64,000 bases of DNA from assembly GCA_044375415.1 (NCBI GenBank), contig JBILMS010000007.1, positions 1 through 64,000 of the forward strand, written 5' to 3'. The stretch comes from JAWXBG01 sp044375415. GTDB taxonomy: Bacteria > Bacteroidota > Bacteroidia > Flavobacteriales_D > Sanyastnellaceae. Positions 46,947 to 55,176 of the stretch are shown here, piece by piece; position 1 is the stretch's first letter, and each line of letters begins with the position of its first letter. Both the position numbers and the translations under genes were made by a program. Under the pieces are notes generated by a model, which was not told where the DNA came from, did not search any database, and saw only the letters and a program-made list of their open reading frames with translations.

Positions 46947-47972
46947 ATGAATGAATTTAAAAATGATCTAATCCTTCGCGCCGCCCGAGGAGAAGCCGTT
47001 TCGAGACCTCCTGTTTGGGTGATGAGACAGGCGGGAAGAGTTCTTCCTGAATATCGTAAAACCCGCGAACAAGCAGGAAGCTTTAAAAAATTGGTCACCA
47101 CTCCGGAATTAGCCTGCGAAGTGACCATTCAGCCAGTTGATATACTAGGGGTGGATGCAGCCATCATCTTTTCCGACATTTTAGTTATTCCCGAAGCGCT
47201 CGGATTGCCCTACGAAATGGAGGAAGGAAGAGGTCCTTGGTTTAAAAATACTATTCAGACGGAAGCAGACTTTAAAAAACTCTCCGCCAATGACATCGCC
47301 GATAGACTCTCGTATGTTTCAGAAGCCTTGCGCCTCACCAAATCCGCATTGAACGGCAGAGTGCCCCTTATTGGATTTGCAGGAGCTCCGTGGACTGTAT
47401 TCTGTTATATGACCGAGGGGAAGGGAAGCAAAGAGTTCGGCCTTGCGCGCCGTATGCTACTTGAGAATCCGAGATTGGCACATGACTTGCTAAGCCTCAT
47501 CACCGAAGCGACCATTCGCTACCTAAAAATTCAAATACAGGCCGGTGCCAACATTGTGCAGGTTTTTGATTCGTGGGCGGGCGTACTCAGTAAAAATTTG
47601 TATAAAGAATTTGCCATTCCATACTTGAAAAAAATAGCCTCAGAAATCAACGAAGTGCCTTTGACGATATTCGCAAAGGGTGGCTGGTATGTGATGGATG
47701 AACTAGCTGCTTTGCCCTGTCGTACCTTGGGTCTAGATTGGCAGGTAGACCCCATTTGGGCTCGACAAAAGGTGGGCAATTCCAAGACTTTACAAGGGAA
47801 TTTGGACCCCGCAGTACTCTACGGAGACTTCGGTAAAATCCGAAAAGAAACCCAAGAAATGCTTAAGAATTTCGGTAGTCAAAACTATATTGCTAACTTG
47901 GGCCACGGAGTTTACCCCGATATCAAACCTGATAACCTCAAGTGTTTTATTGAAACCATTCAATCATCATAA
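46947..47972 (+). CDS. hemE: Uroporphyrinogen decarboxylase
   Basis: Removes the four acetate carboxyls of uroporphyrinogen III to give coproporphyrinogen III in heme synthesis. The signature PPVWVMRQAGRVLPEYR is near the N terminus, and IGFAGAPWTVFCYM, FDSWAGVLS and FAKGGW are conserved. The length of 341 is standard. A gene for an OmpA-family protein starts 10 bases after the stop and is probably in the same transcript, though the functions seem unrelated. Confidence 0.97.
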   Translation: MNEFKNDLILRAARGEAVSRPPVWVMRQAGRVLPEYRKTREQAGSFKKLVTTPELACEVTIQPVDILGVDAAIIFSDILVIPEALGLPYEMEEGRGPWFKNTIQTEADFKKLSANDIADRLSYVSEALRLTKSALNGRVPLIGFAGAPWTVFCYMTEGKGSKEFGLARRMLLENPRLAHDLLSLITEATIRYLKIQIQAGANIVQVFDSWAGVLSKNLYKEFAIPYLKKIASEINEVPLTIFAKGGWYVMDELAALPCRTLGLDWQVDPIWARQKVGNSKTLQGNLDPAVLYGDFGKIRKETQEMLKNFGSQNYIANLGHGVYPDIKPDNLKCFIETIQSS

Positions 47973-47982
47973 TTTAAGATTC

Positions 47983-49173
47983 ATGAAAATTAGACTTTCA
48001 TTCCTTGTTTTGTTCGCCCTGTTCGCTGTTTCGGCCGATGCCCAGAAAAAGAAACCTGTTGCAGAACCTGAAGTAGAGGAAACAGACAACCTCGTTAGCA
48101 ACAACAGCTTTGAGGATGTAAACATCAAACCTCTCAAGAATTATGGCCAATTGGTAGAATTGTGCACCGGATGGCTCTCTCCTCAGACCGCAAGTGCCGA
48201 CATCTTTGCTGAAGGTGTCAAAAGTGCAAAGGTGAGCTCTCCTCAAAATGAGTATGGATACCAGTCTGCATACGATGGTGTAGCATACGCCGGAGTGGTG
48301 GCATACACTAAGGACCCGAAAAAAAATAGAACGTATTTAGAAAAAATGCTTTCCGGTAAAATGGTGAAAGACCAATTGTACTGCGTTAAAATGCAGGTGA
48401 GTTTGGCCGACATGTCTAAAATTGCCGTAAACAACATGGGTGTGTTTTTCAGTGATCGAAAAATTGCCAATGCCAATAATAACGCGCTTACGTATAAACC
48501 TCAGGTAACCGAAAAAACGAATCGTCCTATCAAAACGATGGACGGATGGGAAACGATTTGCGGGACGTATCTCGCTACGGGTCAAGAGGAGTACATCATC
48601 ATCGGATGTTTTGGTTTGGATAATGAAATAAAAATCGAGAAGACCAAAAAGCCAACCGGTGCTCAAGGCACTCCCATAGGTGATGCATATTACTACATCG
48701 ATGCAATCGAAATTACTCCTATTGAAGCAAGCTCTCAGTGTTTTTGTGGTTCCGAAACGGAGCAACAATCCGGTGTGATCTACAGCCGTTCATCTGCCAG
48801 AACTCCGAATATGAAACCTGAAGATTTTATAAATAGCACTTCAGTATATTTTGATGTTCTTTCTCCTACCGTTCATTCGATGTTCGGCACTGATCTCGAT
48901 GAAATCGCAGCCATGTTGAAGAGCAACCCAAATTTGAGATTGGAACTTATTGGTCATTGCGATACTGACGAAACAAATGAATCCAAAATCAATGTGCGAT
49001 ATGAAGGTTTGGCTCTTCGTAGAGCGAATGCCGTGAAAGATTACCTAGTAACAAAAGGAATTAGCGAATCACGTCTAACGTGTACTTCAAAAGAAAACAC
49101 TACACCCGCTTCTGACAAGCCAACCCCGATGGGCAAAGCTCAAAACAGACGCGTAGTATTCGTAACAAAATAG
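47983..49173 (+). CDS. OmpA-family outer-membrane protein with N-terminal Bacteroidota-specific domain (copy 1)
   Basis: A 396-residue exported protein; the ATG at 47983 gives a signal peptide (RLSFLVLFALFAVSADAQ). The frame extends upstream into hemE and is rejected. The N-terminal domain (about 30-245) starts LVSNNSFEDVNIKPL and contains NRTYLEKMLSGKMVK and VFFSDRKIAN. The C-terminal domain (about 285-396) is OmpA-like and binds peptidoglycan: SVYFDVLSPTVHSMFG, LELIGHCDTDE and GKAQNRRVVF. The peptidoglycan motif is partly altered (GHCDTDET instead of GHTDxxG). It is a tandem paralogue of the next gene. Confidence 0.88.
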   Translation: MKIRLSFLVLFALFAVSADAQKKKPVAEPEVEETDNLVSNNSFEDVNIKPLKNYGQLVELCTGWLSPQTASADIFAEGVKSAKVSSPQNEYGYQSAYDGVAYAGVVAYTKDPKKNRTYLEKMLSGKMVKDQLYCVKMQVSLADMSKIAVNNMGVFFSDRKIANANNNALTYKPQVTEKTNRPIKTMDGWETICGTYLATGQEEYIIIGCFGLDNEIKIEKTKKPTGAQGTPIGDAYYYIDAIEITPIEASSQCFCGSETEQQSGVIYSRSSARTPNMKPEDFINSTSVYFDVLSPTVHSMFGTDLDEIAAMLKSNPNLRLELIGHCDTDETNESKINVRYEGLALRRANAVKDYLVTKGISESRLTCTSKENTTPASDKPTPMGKAQNRRVVFVTK

Positions 49174-49195
49174 GATAATAAATCCGCCATGAACA

Positions 49196-49224
49196 GGGGT
49201 CGTTTCAAAAGCGGCCCCTTTTTT
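49196..49224 (+). terminator. Rho-independent terminator between the two OmpA-family genes
   Basis: GGGGTCG (49196-49202) pairs with CGGCCCC (49212-49218), with one T-G pair, then TTTTTTG. Confidence 0.85.
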
Positions 49225-49261
49225 GTTAAAATAAATCAGATCTTTTTCTGTTATTGCCCTC

Positions 49262-50392
49262 GTGAAAGGAAACCTGTTGTTTTTCATATTATCCTTCTGT
49301 GCCGCACATTTCACGGTAGCTCAAAACCTGGTGGAGAACTCGAGTTTTGAAAAAAAAACATATTGCCCTTCCAATTACAATCTCCAACGACTTACGGTTG
49401 TAGAAAATTGGTTTCAAGCCAGCGACGGTACACCCGACTATTTTAATGCGTGCAGCGATAAAGTAGGAGTTCCAAAAAACATGTTTGGCACTCAAGAAGC
49501 AAGTACCGGTGAGGCTTATGTGGGTTTCGCTACTTATAGTCCCGGCAAAAGAAACTATCGCGAATACATGCAAACCAAATTAAGCAGGCCTCTGAAAGCC
49601 GGCGAACTTGTGTGTATTGAAGCTCGCATTTCTGCGGCTGATCATTGTCTTTTTGTGACTGATGGATTTGGCATATATCTCAGCAAAGAAAAAATAAGTC
49701 ACGAAAGAAATCAGGTAATTAGTGTTGAACCAAACATGAGTAATCCTCGGCTTAATATGCTCGACGAATCACACGATTGGATTTTGGTCAGCGATATCTA
49801 TGAAGCAAAGGGCGGAGAAGAATTTTTGACCATGGGTAACTTCAAGATGGATCGCGATCTGAAAATCATTAAACGAACCAAAGCAGACGGAGCCAAAGAA
49901 CAGAATGATTGGAGTTATCTTTTTGTCGATGATATCACAGTAAAACCAGTTGCTACCAAATCTGAGTGCAGTTGCGAAAATGAAATTCTCGCTTCCATGG
50001 TTCATGATCCTCCTCTGGAATTAGAAGAATACGAAACCATTCAACTCGACGCCATTTTATTTGATTTCGACAAATTCGACATCAACTCTGTTGCCGGAAA
50101 ACAACTTGAAGAAATTGCACGATTAATGAAAAAAAATAAGTCGATGTACATGGAAATTAGTGGACATACCGACATCATTGGAAATCACAACTACAATGAC
50201 ACATTATCCCTTCGCCGCGCCAATCAAGTAATTGCACATCTTACTTCTAAAGGAATTCCTAAGGAAAGAATGCAAGTCAAATATTTTGGAAGCAACAAAC
50301 CCGTTGCAAGCAACGAAACCGACGAAGGCCGAGCTCAAAATCGCCGCGTAGAATTCCGGATTATTGAAAAGAAATTTGAATTAATCCAATAA
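49262..50392 (+). CDS. OmpA-family outer-membrane protein with N-terminal Bacteroidota-specific domain (copy 2)
   Basis: A 376-residue paralogue of the previous gene, starting at a GTG and with a signal peptide (LLFFILSFCAAHFTVAQ). The N-terminal domain repeats the same plan: NLVENSSFEKKTYCP, then GEAYVGFATYSPGKRNYREYMQ and FGIYLSKEKIS. The OmpA domain is more canonical than in copy 1: FDFDKFDIN, EISGHTDIIG, LSLRRANQVI and GRAQNRRVEFR. The tandem arrangement and the shared N-terminal domain show a local duplication. The terminator between the two copies suggests separate regulation. Confidence 0.88.
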   Translation: MKGNLLFFILSFCAAHFTVAQNLVENSSFEKKTYCPSNYNLQRLTVVENWFQASDGTPDYFNACSDKVGVPKNMFGTQEASTGEAYVGFATYSPGKRNYREYMQTKLSRPLKAGELVCIEARISAADHCLFVTDGFGIYLSKEKISHERNQVISVEPNMSNPRLNMLDESHDWILVSDIYEAKGGEEFLTMGNFKMDRDLKIIKRTKADGAKEQNDWSYLFVDDITVKPVATKSECSCENEILASMVHDPPLELEEYETIQLDAILFDFDKFDINSVAGKQLEEIARLMKKNKSMYMEISGHTDIIGNHNYNDTLSLRRANQVIAHLTSKGIPKERMQVKYFGSNKPVASNETDEGRAQNRRVEFRIIEKKFELIQ

Positions 50393-50430
50393 GTGGAAAA
50401 TGGAAAATTAAAAATGGAAAATGGAAAATG
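50393..50430. repeat. Heptamer repeat TGGAAAA
   Basis: TGGAAAA recurs at 50394, 50401, 50415 and 50422, mostly in exact 7-base phase, with an AT-rich spacer. It directly follows the stop codon of the second OmpA-family gene. Confidence 0.75.
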
Positions 50431-50475
50431 TGCAACGTTGAGCGAAGTATACTCGTCAATCTACACGCTCATTCA

Positions 50476-50516
50476 CCCCCTTTCGGCAAGCTCAAGGACA
50501 CGATAAACTCAGGGGG
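50476..50516. repeat. REP-like element with C5/G5 ends
   Basis: CCCCC (50476-50480) and GGGGG (50512-50516) bracket a 31-base centre. Read on the minus strand, CCTGAGTTTATCG and CCTTGAGCTTGCCG form an imperfect direct repeat of a word (C-C-T-G-A-G-[CT]-T-T) often seen in dispersed intergenic repeats. A search of the whole genome would settle it. Confidence 0.5.
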
Positions 50517-50520
50517 ACGA

Positions 50521-50571
50521 TTCATAATTCATAATTCATAACCCATCATCCATAACCCATAACTCACAATT
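50521..50571. repeat. Heptamer repeat TTCATAA, then CCATAAC variants
   Basis: Three exact copies of TTCATAA (50521, 50528, 50535) grade into CCATCAT, CCATAAC and CCATAAC. It ends three bases before the obg stop codon. Like the TGGAAAA block it has 7-base phase. Confidence 0.75.
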
Positions 50572-50573
50572 CC

Positions 50574-51566
50574 CTAAGAGTTGATCTGCTTCCAAATCAT
50601 GTCCTTCAGTTTGTCAATGTTGAGTCCACTGACGCCGGATATGAAGATGTGAGGTATTCCTCGTGGAAGCAAGGGTTTCATCTGCTTCATCATATCCTCG
50701 TCCATCATATCACACTTGGTGATAGCCAAGATTCGCTGTTTATCTAACAACTCCGGATTGTATTTTTTCAACTCATTGAGCAGAACTTTATACTCTTTTT
50801 TAATGTCGGGAGAGTCGCACGATATGGTAAACAACAAAGAGCTGTTTCGTTCGATATGTCTTAAAAATCGGTGACCAAGTCCCTTGCCTTCGGAGGCTCC
50901 TTCGATAATTCCGGGAATGTCGGCCATGATAAATGAACGCATATCGCGGTATCGAACCAATCCGAGATTAGGAACAATGGTAGTGAAAGGATAATCTGCA
51001 ATCTCAGGTTTGGCGGCAGATACTGCTGCCAATAAGGTGGACTTGCCGGCATTCGGAAATCCGACCAGACCTACGTCAGCAAGAACTTTTAATTCGAGAA
51101 TTTTCCACTCGTCACGTCCCGGTTCGCCCGGTTGAGCATGCGTTGGAGCTTGGTTGGTCGATGTTTTGAAGTGATCATTTCCTAATCCACCTCTACCTCC
51201 GGGAACCAAAATTCTTTCTTCGCCGTCTTCAGTAATTTCGAAATGGACTTCGCCGGTTTCAGCATCACGAGCAACCGTACCCAATGGAACATCCAAAATT
51301 TCGTCCTCTCCTTGAGCGCCGGATTTTAAGGCACTCATACCTCCCACTCCTTCCTCAGCAATAACGTGCTTGCGGTATTTTAAGTGGAGTAATGTCCACA
51401 ACTGCGCGTTTCCGCGAAGGATTATATGTCCACCACGACCGCCGTCACCTCCATCAGGACCGCCACGGGGTACGAATTTTTCTCTGCGGAAATGCGCAGA
51501 ACCCGCTCCTCCTTTGCCGGAGCGACAACAAATTTTTACGTAATCAACGAAGTTTGAAGAAGCCAT
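50574..51566 (-). CDS. obg: GTPase Obg (CgtA)
   Basis: Large ribosomal subunit assembly GTPase. The N-terminal glycine-rich Obg domain (about 1-158: [31 protein letters not shown]) is followed by the G domain with G1 [10 protein letters not shown]3 [16 protein letters not shown] and G4 ITKCD. The length of 330 lacks the C-terminal OCT domain, which is normal in this phylum. The gene is seven bases downstream of adk in the same direction. The gene-free 181 bases beyond its stop hold the heptamer and REP-like repeats. Confidence 0.96.
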   Translation of the reverse strand: MASSNFVDYVKICCRSGKGGAGSAHFRREKFVPRGGPDGGDGGRGGHIILRGNAQLWTLLHLKYRKHVIAEEGVGGMSALKSGAQGEDEILDVPLGTVARDAETGEVHFEITEDGEERILVPGGRGGLGNDHFKTSTNQAPTHAQPGEPGRDEWKILELKVLADVGLVGFPNAGKSTLLAAVSAAKPEIADYPFTTIVPNLGLVRYRDMRSFIMADIPGIIEGASEGKGLGHRFLRHIERNSSLLFTISCDSPDIKKEYKVLLNELKKYNPELLDKQRILAITKCDMMDEDMMKQMKPLLPRGIPHIFISGVSGLNIDKLKDMIWKQINS

Positions 51567-51573
51567 TTTTTTA

Positions 51574-52167
51574 TCAGCCCTGGACCGTGCCGGCCTGTAC
51601 CTGATCTATTGCATTATACAAGCGATGAGCTATTTCATCAATATCTCCGATGCCATCTATACCGAAGTACCTTCCCTGCGACCGATAGTGTTCGGCTACA
51701 GGTGCTGTTTGATTCTGATAAACAGAAATTCTATTCCTAATAATACTCTCGTCGGCATCGTCAGCTCTGCCACTCATGCTGCCGCGAGAAAGAAGTCGTT
51801 CTACCAATACAGGCTCTTCTACTTCCAATGCAAGCATGCAAGAGATAGAGGCATTCATGGTAGAAAGAAAGGATTCCAAAGCCTCTGCCTGAGCAACCGT
51901 TCTCGGAAAACCGTCGAGAATAAAACCACGTGGATCTGTGTATTTGTTCACTTCGGCTTCAAGCATCTGAATGGTAACACTGTCGGGAACCAATTCTCCT
52001 TTGTCCATATAGCTTTTAGCCAATTGTCCAAGGTCGGTTTCTTGTTGGATGTTTCTTCTAAAAATATCTCCGGTGCTAAGGTGTACTAAGCCATAACGAG
52101 CCACCAAATTTTCGCTTTGCGTGCCTTTACCTGCACCCGGAGGTCCGAAGAGAACGATGTTCAACAT
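51574..52167 (-). CDS. adk: Adenylate kinase
   Basis: Interconverts ATP plus AMP and two ADP. The P-loop is [11 protein letters not shown], followed by [11 protein letters not shown] and [16 protein letters not shown]; the LID region is [24 protein letters not shown], which is the short, zinc-free form. The ATG at 52167 gives 197 residues and begins MLNIVLFG. An upstream frame to 52239 would add 24 residues and looks non-coding. obg follows after seven bases. Confidence 0.96.
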   Translation of the reverse strand: MLNIVLFGPPGAGKGTQSENLVARYGLVHLSTGDIFRRNIQQETDLGQLAKSYMDKGELVPDSVTIQMLEAEVNKYTDPRGFILDGFPRTVAQAEALESFLSTMNASISCMLALEVEEPVLVERLLSRGSMSGRADDADESIIRNRISVYQNQTAPVAEHYRSQGRYFGIDGIGDIDEIAHRLYNAIDQVQAGTVQG

Positions 52168-52324
52168 AGCATCGAGATTTAAATCAAAGCCGCGAAAATA
52201 CACAAGAATCGGGCTTAGAGAGAAAATCCGGTTGATCAAACGCGGAGATTTTTGATTTAATTCACTCTAAAACAATACTCTACCTGAATTTTATTCGACC
52301 AACCTAGTTTTTCGTCTTCGGGTC

Positions 52325-52354
52325 TTGTCGAATGGCTTTAGGGCAATAACTTCG
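52325..52354 (+). promoter_or_regulatory. Promoter of lpdA
   Basis: TTG (52325-52327), 19 bases, then TAACTTCG (52347-52354), matching the TTCG variant of the Bacteroidota promoter. The ATG is at 52379, giving a leader of about 20 bases. A TTG-initiated longer frame at 52325 would start inside this promoter and is rejected. Confidence 0.75.
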
Positions 52355-52378
52355 CCGTCCAATCAGATACTATTAAGA

Positions 52379-53767
52379 ATGAACTTTGATCTAATCGTAA
52401 TAGGCAGCGGACCCGGAGGTTACGTAGCCGCAATTCGTGCGTCACAACTAGGCTTAAAAACAGCCATTGTCGAAAAGGAATCACTCGGTGGAGTTTGTCT
52501 CAACTGGGGTTGTATTCCTACGAAAGCTCTTTTGAAAAGTGCATCCGTATTCGAATATATCAATCACGCCAAAGATTATGGCATTGAAGTAGCAGCCCCA
52601 AAAGCAGACTTTGGTGCAGTTGTGAAAAGAAGTCGTGGTGTAGCCGACGGAATGAGCAAAGGCGTTCAGTTTCTGATGAAGAAAAATAAAATCGAAGTCA
52701 TCAACGGAACTGCCAAAATTAAATCGGGCAAAAAGGTTGAAGTAACTGCTGCCGATGGATCTAAATCTGAAATTTCAGGTAGTAACATCATCATTGCAAC
52801 AGGGAGTCGATCCAGAGAATTACCTGCACTAAAGCAAGATGGAAAAAAAATAATCGGTTATCGCGAAGCAATGACATTACCAACAATGCCGAAGAGTATG
52901 GTAATTGTCGGTAGTGGTGCCATCGGTGTGGAGTTCGCTTATTTCTATAATGCAATGGGAGCAAAAGTGACCATTGTAGAATTCATGCCGAACATAGTTC
53001 CTGTGGAAGATGAAGAGGTTTCTAAAGCTCTTGCGAAATCATTCAAATCTGCCGGTATTGAAATATTGACCGGAACAGAAGTAACGAAAGTAGATACTGC
53101 CGGTAGTGGATGCAAAGTGTTCACAAAAGCGGGAGCCGAAGAAAAAACAATCGAATGTGATATTGTTCTGTCGGCTGTCGGTGTGGTAGCGAACATCGAG
53201 GGTATCGGGCTCGAAGATGTCGGTATCGTTACAGATAAAGGTAAAATTGTAGTCGACAAATATTATCAAACAAATATCCCCGGATATTATGCAATTGGAG
53301 ATTGTGTTCCCGGGCAATCTCTGGCTCACGTAGCTAGTGCAGAAGGAATTCTTTGCGTAGAAAAAATAGCCGGTCATCATCCACAACCTCTTGATTATGG
53401 CAACATTCCCGGTTGTACCTATTGTTCTCCGGAAATTGCATCCGTTGGGTTGACCGAAAAGGCAGCTAAAGAAAAAGGTCTCGATATCAAAATCGGCAAA
53501 TTTCCTTTCAGTGCTTCCGGTAAAGCAAGTGCCGCCGGTCACAAAGAAGGATTTGTGAAATTGATTTTTGACGCCAAGTACGGTGAATTGTTAGGCGCCC
53601 ACATGATCGGTAGCAACGTTACTGAAATGATTGCAGAATGTGTAGCTCTCCGCAAATTGGAAACCACCGGTGAGGAGTTAATCAAGACTGTGCATCCGCA
53701 TCCAACCATGAGTGAAGCCATTATGGAAGCCGCTGCCGCAGCTTACGGCGAAGTGATTCACTTGTAA
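52379..53767 (+). CDS. lpdA: Dihydrolipoyl dehydrogenase
   Basis: E3 of the pyruvate and 2-oxoglutarate dehydrogenase complexes; reoxidises dihydrolipoamide with NAD. It has an N-terminal FAD motif (VIGSGPGGYVAAIRA), the redox disulfide GGVCLNWGCIPTK, the NAD motif VIVGSGAIGVEFAYFY, and the C-terminal HPHPTMSEAIMEAA with the base histidine. The 462 residues match the family with no lipoyl domain. No E1 or E2 gene is adjacent. Its stop codon touches the stop codon of the convergent gene. Confidence 0.96.
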   Translation: MNFDLIVIGSGPGGYVAAIRASQLGLKTAIVEKESLGGVCLNWGCIPTKALLKSASVFEYINHAKDYGIEVAAPKADFGAVVKRSRGVADGMSKGVQFLMKKNKIEVINGTAKIKSGKKVEVTAADGSKSEISGSNIIIATGSRSRELPALKQDGKKIIGYREAMTLPTMPKSMVIVGSGAIGVEFAYFYNAMGAKVTIVEFMPNIVPVEDEEVSKALAKSFKSAGIEILTGTEVTKVDTAGSGCKVFTKAGAEEKTIECDIVLSAVGVVANIEGIGLEDVGIVTDKGKIVVDKYYQTNIPGYYAIGDCVPGQSLAHVASAEGILCVEKIAGHHPQPLDYGNIPGCTYCSPEIASVGLTEKAAKEKGLDIKIGKFPFSASGKASAAGHKEGFVKLIFDAKYGELLGAHMIGSNVTEMIAECVALRKLETTGEELIKTVHPHPTMSEAIMEAAAAAYGEVIHL

Positions 53768-54493
53768 TTAGAAGAGGTACCTCAGACTTACATTTCCTCC
53801 CAGCGACTTATCCAAATATAAGGTTGGTCCTCCTCCGATTGTCCAATCGGATATATATGCTTTGCTTCTAAATGAGTTGAGAAAATATGGATCTAACGAC
53901 TCGTTAAACTCACCTCCCGGTCGACGATTTTGTTCCGACCGTTTTTTTCCGGGCATCCATCTCTTGATAGCAAGTCCGGTATGAAAAGCAATCGGGGCCG
54001 GCTCATAACATTCTATCCGAAGAATAGCGCCCATAAATAATCCTGCGCCCTCACCTGAGACCCTATTTATACGCTTTGAAAAATGTTCAATAGAAAATTC
54101 ACCGTCTAGTCGAAAAGCATCCATACTTGATGGAGGTCGGTGATACATCAATAAATGGCTTCTGAATCTTCCTTCGTCATCTACTCCACTTAAGTGAAGT
54201 CCCTTTACCCATTCGCCATCTACATTTCCGAAAACAACCTTTGCTTGAGGTAAGCCCACCTCTCCCAATAAAGTGTAACCGATACTACTCTGACCCGCAG
54301 GGAAATCAGCTTGATCGATCATGATACCCGGATAATTCACCATCCTCATCCACACGCCAACAAAAGGAGATTGCATTTCACCAATTATTGAACGGCATTG
54401 CTCCACACCGCAAAATCTTCCTTCAAAGTGGAATTGACTTTGGCTGTGCCCTATCAAACATATAAAACAGAATGGAATTAAAACGAGACGCAC
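53768..54493 (-). CDS. Exported protein of unknown function, barrel-like
   Basis: A 241-residue protein with a signal peptide (MRLVLIPFCFICLIGHSQS) and two cysteines near the mature N terminus (FCGVEQC). The body has alternating-strand stretches (GIMIDQADFPAGQSSIGYTLLG, GLFMGAILRIEC) and ends in NVSLRYLF, with the aromatic C terminus common in outer-membrane barrels. I do not recognise a family. Codon use looks like the neighbours. The stop codon directly abuts lpdA's. Confidence 0.75.
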   Translation of the reverse strand: MRLVLIPFCFICLIGHSQSQFHFEGRFCGVEQCRSIIGEMQSPFVGVWMRMVNYPGIMIDQADFPAGQSSIGYTLLGEVGLPQAKVVFGNVDGEWVKGLHLSGVDDEGRFRSHLLMYHRPPSSMDAFRLDGEFSIEHFSKRINRVSGEGAGLFMGAILRIECYEPAPIAFHTGLAIKRWMPGKKRSEQNRRPGGEFNESLDPYFLNSFRSKAYISDWTIGGGPTLYLDKSLGGNVSLRYLF

Positions 54494-54602
54494 GGCTGAT
54501 AATATGGTTAAACAAATGTGCGCTAAATTTTTAGACTTCCCTAGTTGTTTATCAACAATTTAAGCAATACGAAAACGTGTCGGGAAAATTTTTCAGACAA
54601 AC

Positions 54603-54627
54603 CTTCGGATGAGATGATCACCCGAAG
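54603..54627 (-). terminator. Possible weak terminator after the 79-residue gene
   Basis: CTTCGG (54603-54608) pairs with CCGAAG (54622-54627) around a 13-base loop, 19 bases past the stop at 54646. The following minus-strand sequence is only moderately T-rich. Confidence 0.35.
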
Positions 54628-54645
54628 TTCTTGGACGTAATTCTA

Positions 54646-54885
54646 TCAGGAAACTTTTTTCCTGCGTGCCTTCGGCTCATCGGAGATCTCAGCGATCCAC
54701 TTGTCGTTTCGATGTTCTCCCATGATGGTAACTTCTTTAATCTGACCGTACCTGCGCGCAATCTCTAACATACCTTCTCGATTGGCACTGTACATCATTA
54801 CCTTCATTCCGCTGCCCGGGGTCTTTACTTCCACATAAAAGCCATTTTTAAGTCGTTTTGGCTTCAGACTTGGTCTTCCCTGCAT
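54646..54885 (-). CDS. Small conserved protein of unknown function
   Basis: A 79-residue basic protein beginning MQGRPSLKPKRLKNGFYVEV and ending in a lysine/arginine-rich tail (PKARRKKVS). The middle is a regular mix (MKVMMYSANREGMLEIARRYGQ, VTIMGEHRNDKW) that fits a small alpha/beta fold. Similar short proteins occur in Bacteroidota, but I know no function. It stands alone between two gene-free stretches. Confidence 0.7.
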   Translation of the reverse strand: MQGRPSLKPKRLKNGFYVEVKTPGSGMKVMMYSANREGMLEIARRYGQIKEVTIMGEHRNDKWIAEISDEPKARRKKVS

Positions 54886-54910
54886 TTGTACAATATTTGG
54901 ACTAAGATAA

Positions 54911-54935
54911 GAACCATCTAAGGACCAATTGGTTC
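54911..54935. other. Inverted repeat with central palindrome upstream of the 79-residue gene
   Basis: GAACCA (54911-54916) and TGGTTC (54930-54935) bracket a centre that includes the perfect 10-base palindrome ACCAATTGGT (54924-54933). It lies 26-50 bases upstream of the ATG of the small gene, where an operator would sit. Confidence 0.35.
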
Positions 54936-54972
54936 ACGTTTTTTCTCCAAAGCTGTTGAAACACTCGAAACC

Positions 54973-54986
54973 TACTGTTTACAGTA
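54973..54986. other. Perfect 14-base inverted repeat in the gap before the ten-repeat gene
   Basis: TACTGT-TT-ACAGTA, an exact 6-bp inverted repeat with a 2-base centre. The form is typical of dimeric regulator sites; no adjacent regulator gene is present. The rest of 54886-55176 is AT-rich with no ORF. Confidence 0.3.
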
Positions 54987-55176
54987 CTCCCCGAGCCTTC
55001 TTAAATATTCACAATCTTTCACCTCTTGTCTTTTCATAATTTAATCATTTTGAGTCAAATAAAATTTAAGTTCATTAATTGCCTAATTGTCAGTTGATTA
55101 TACTTAGAAGCAGCCATTCCAAGAAATTGCGTCATTACAATAACCAAAATCGTATTTTGGTACGTAGAAATCATTT

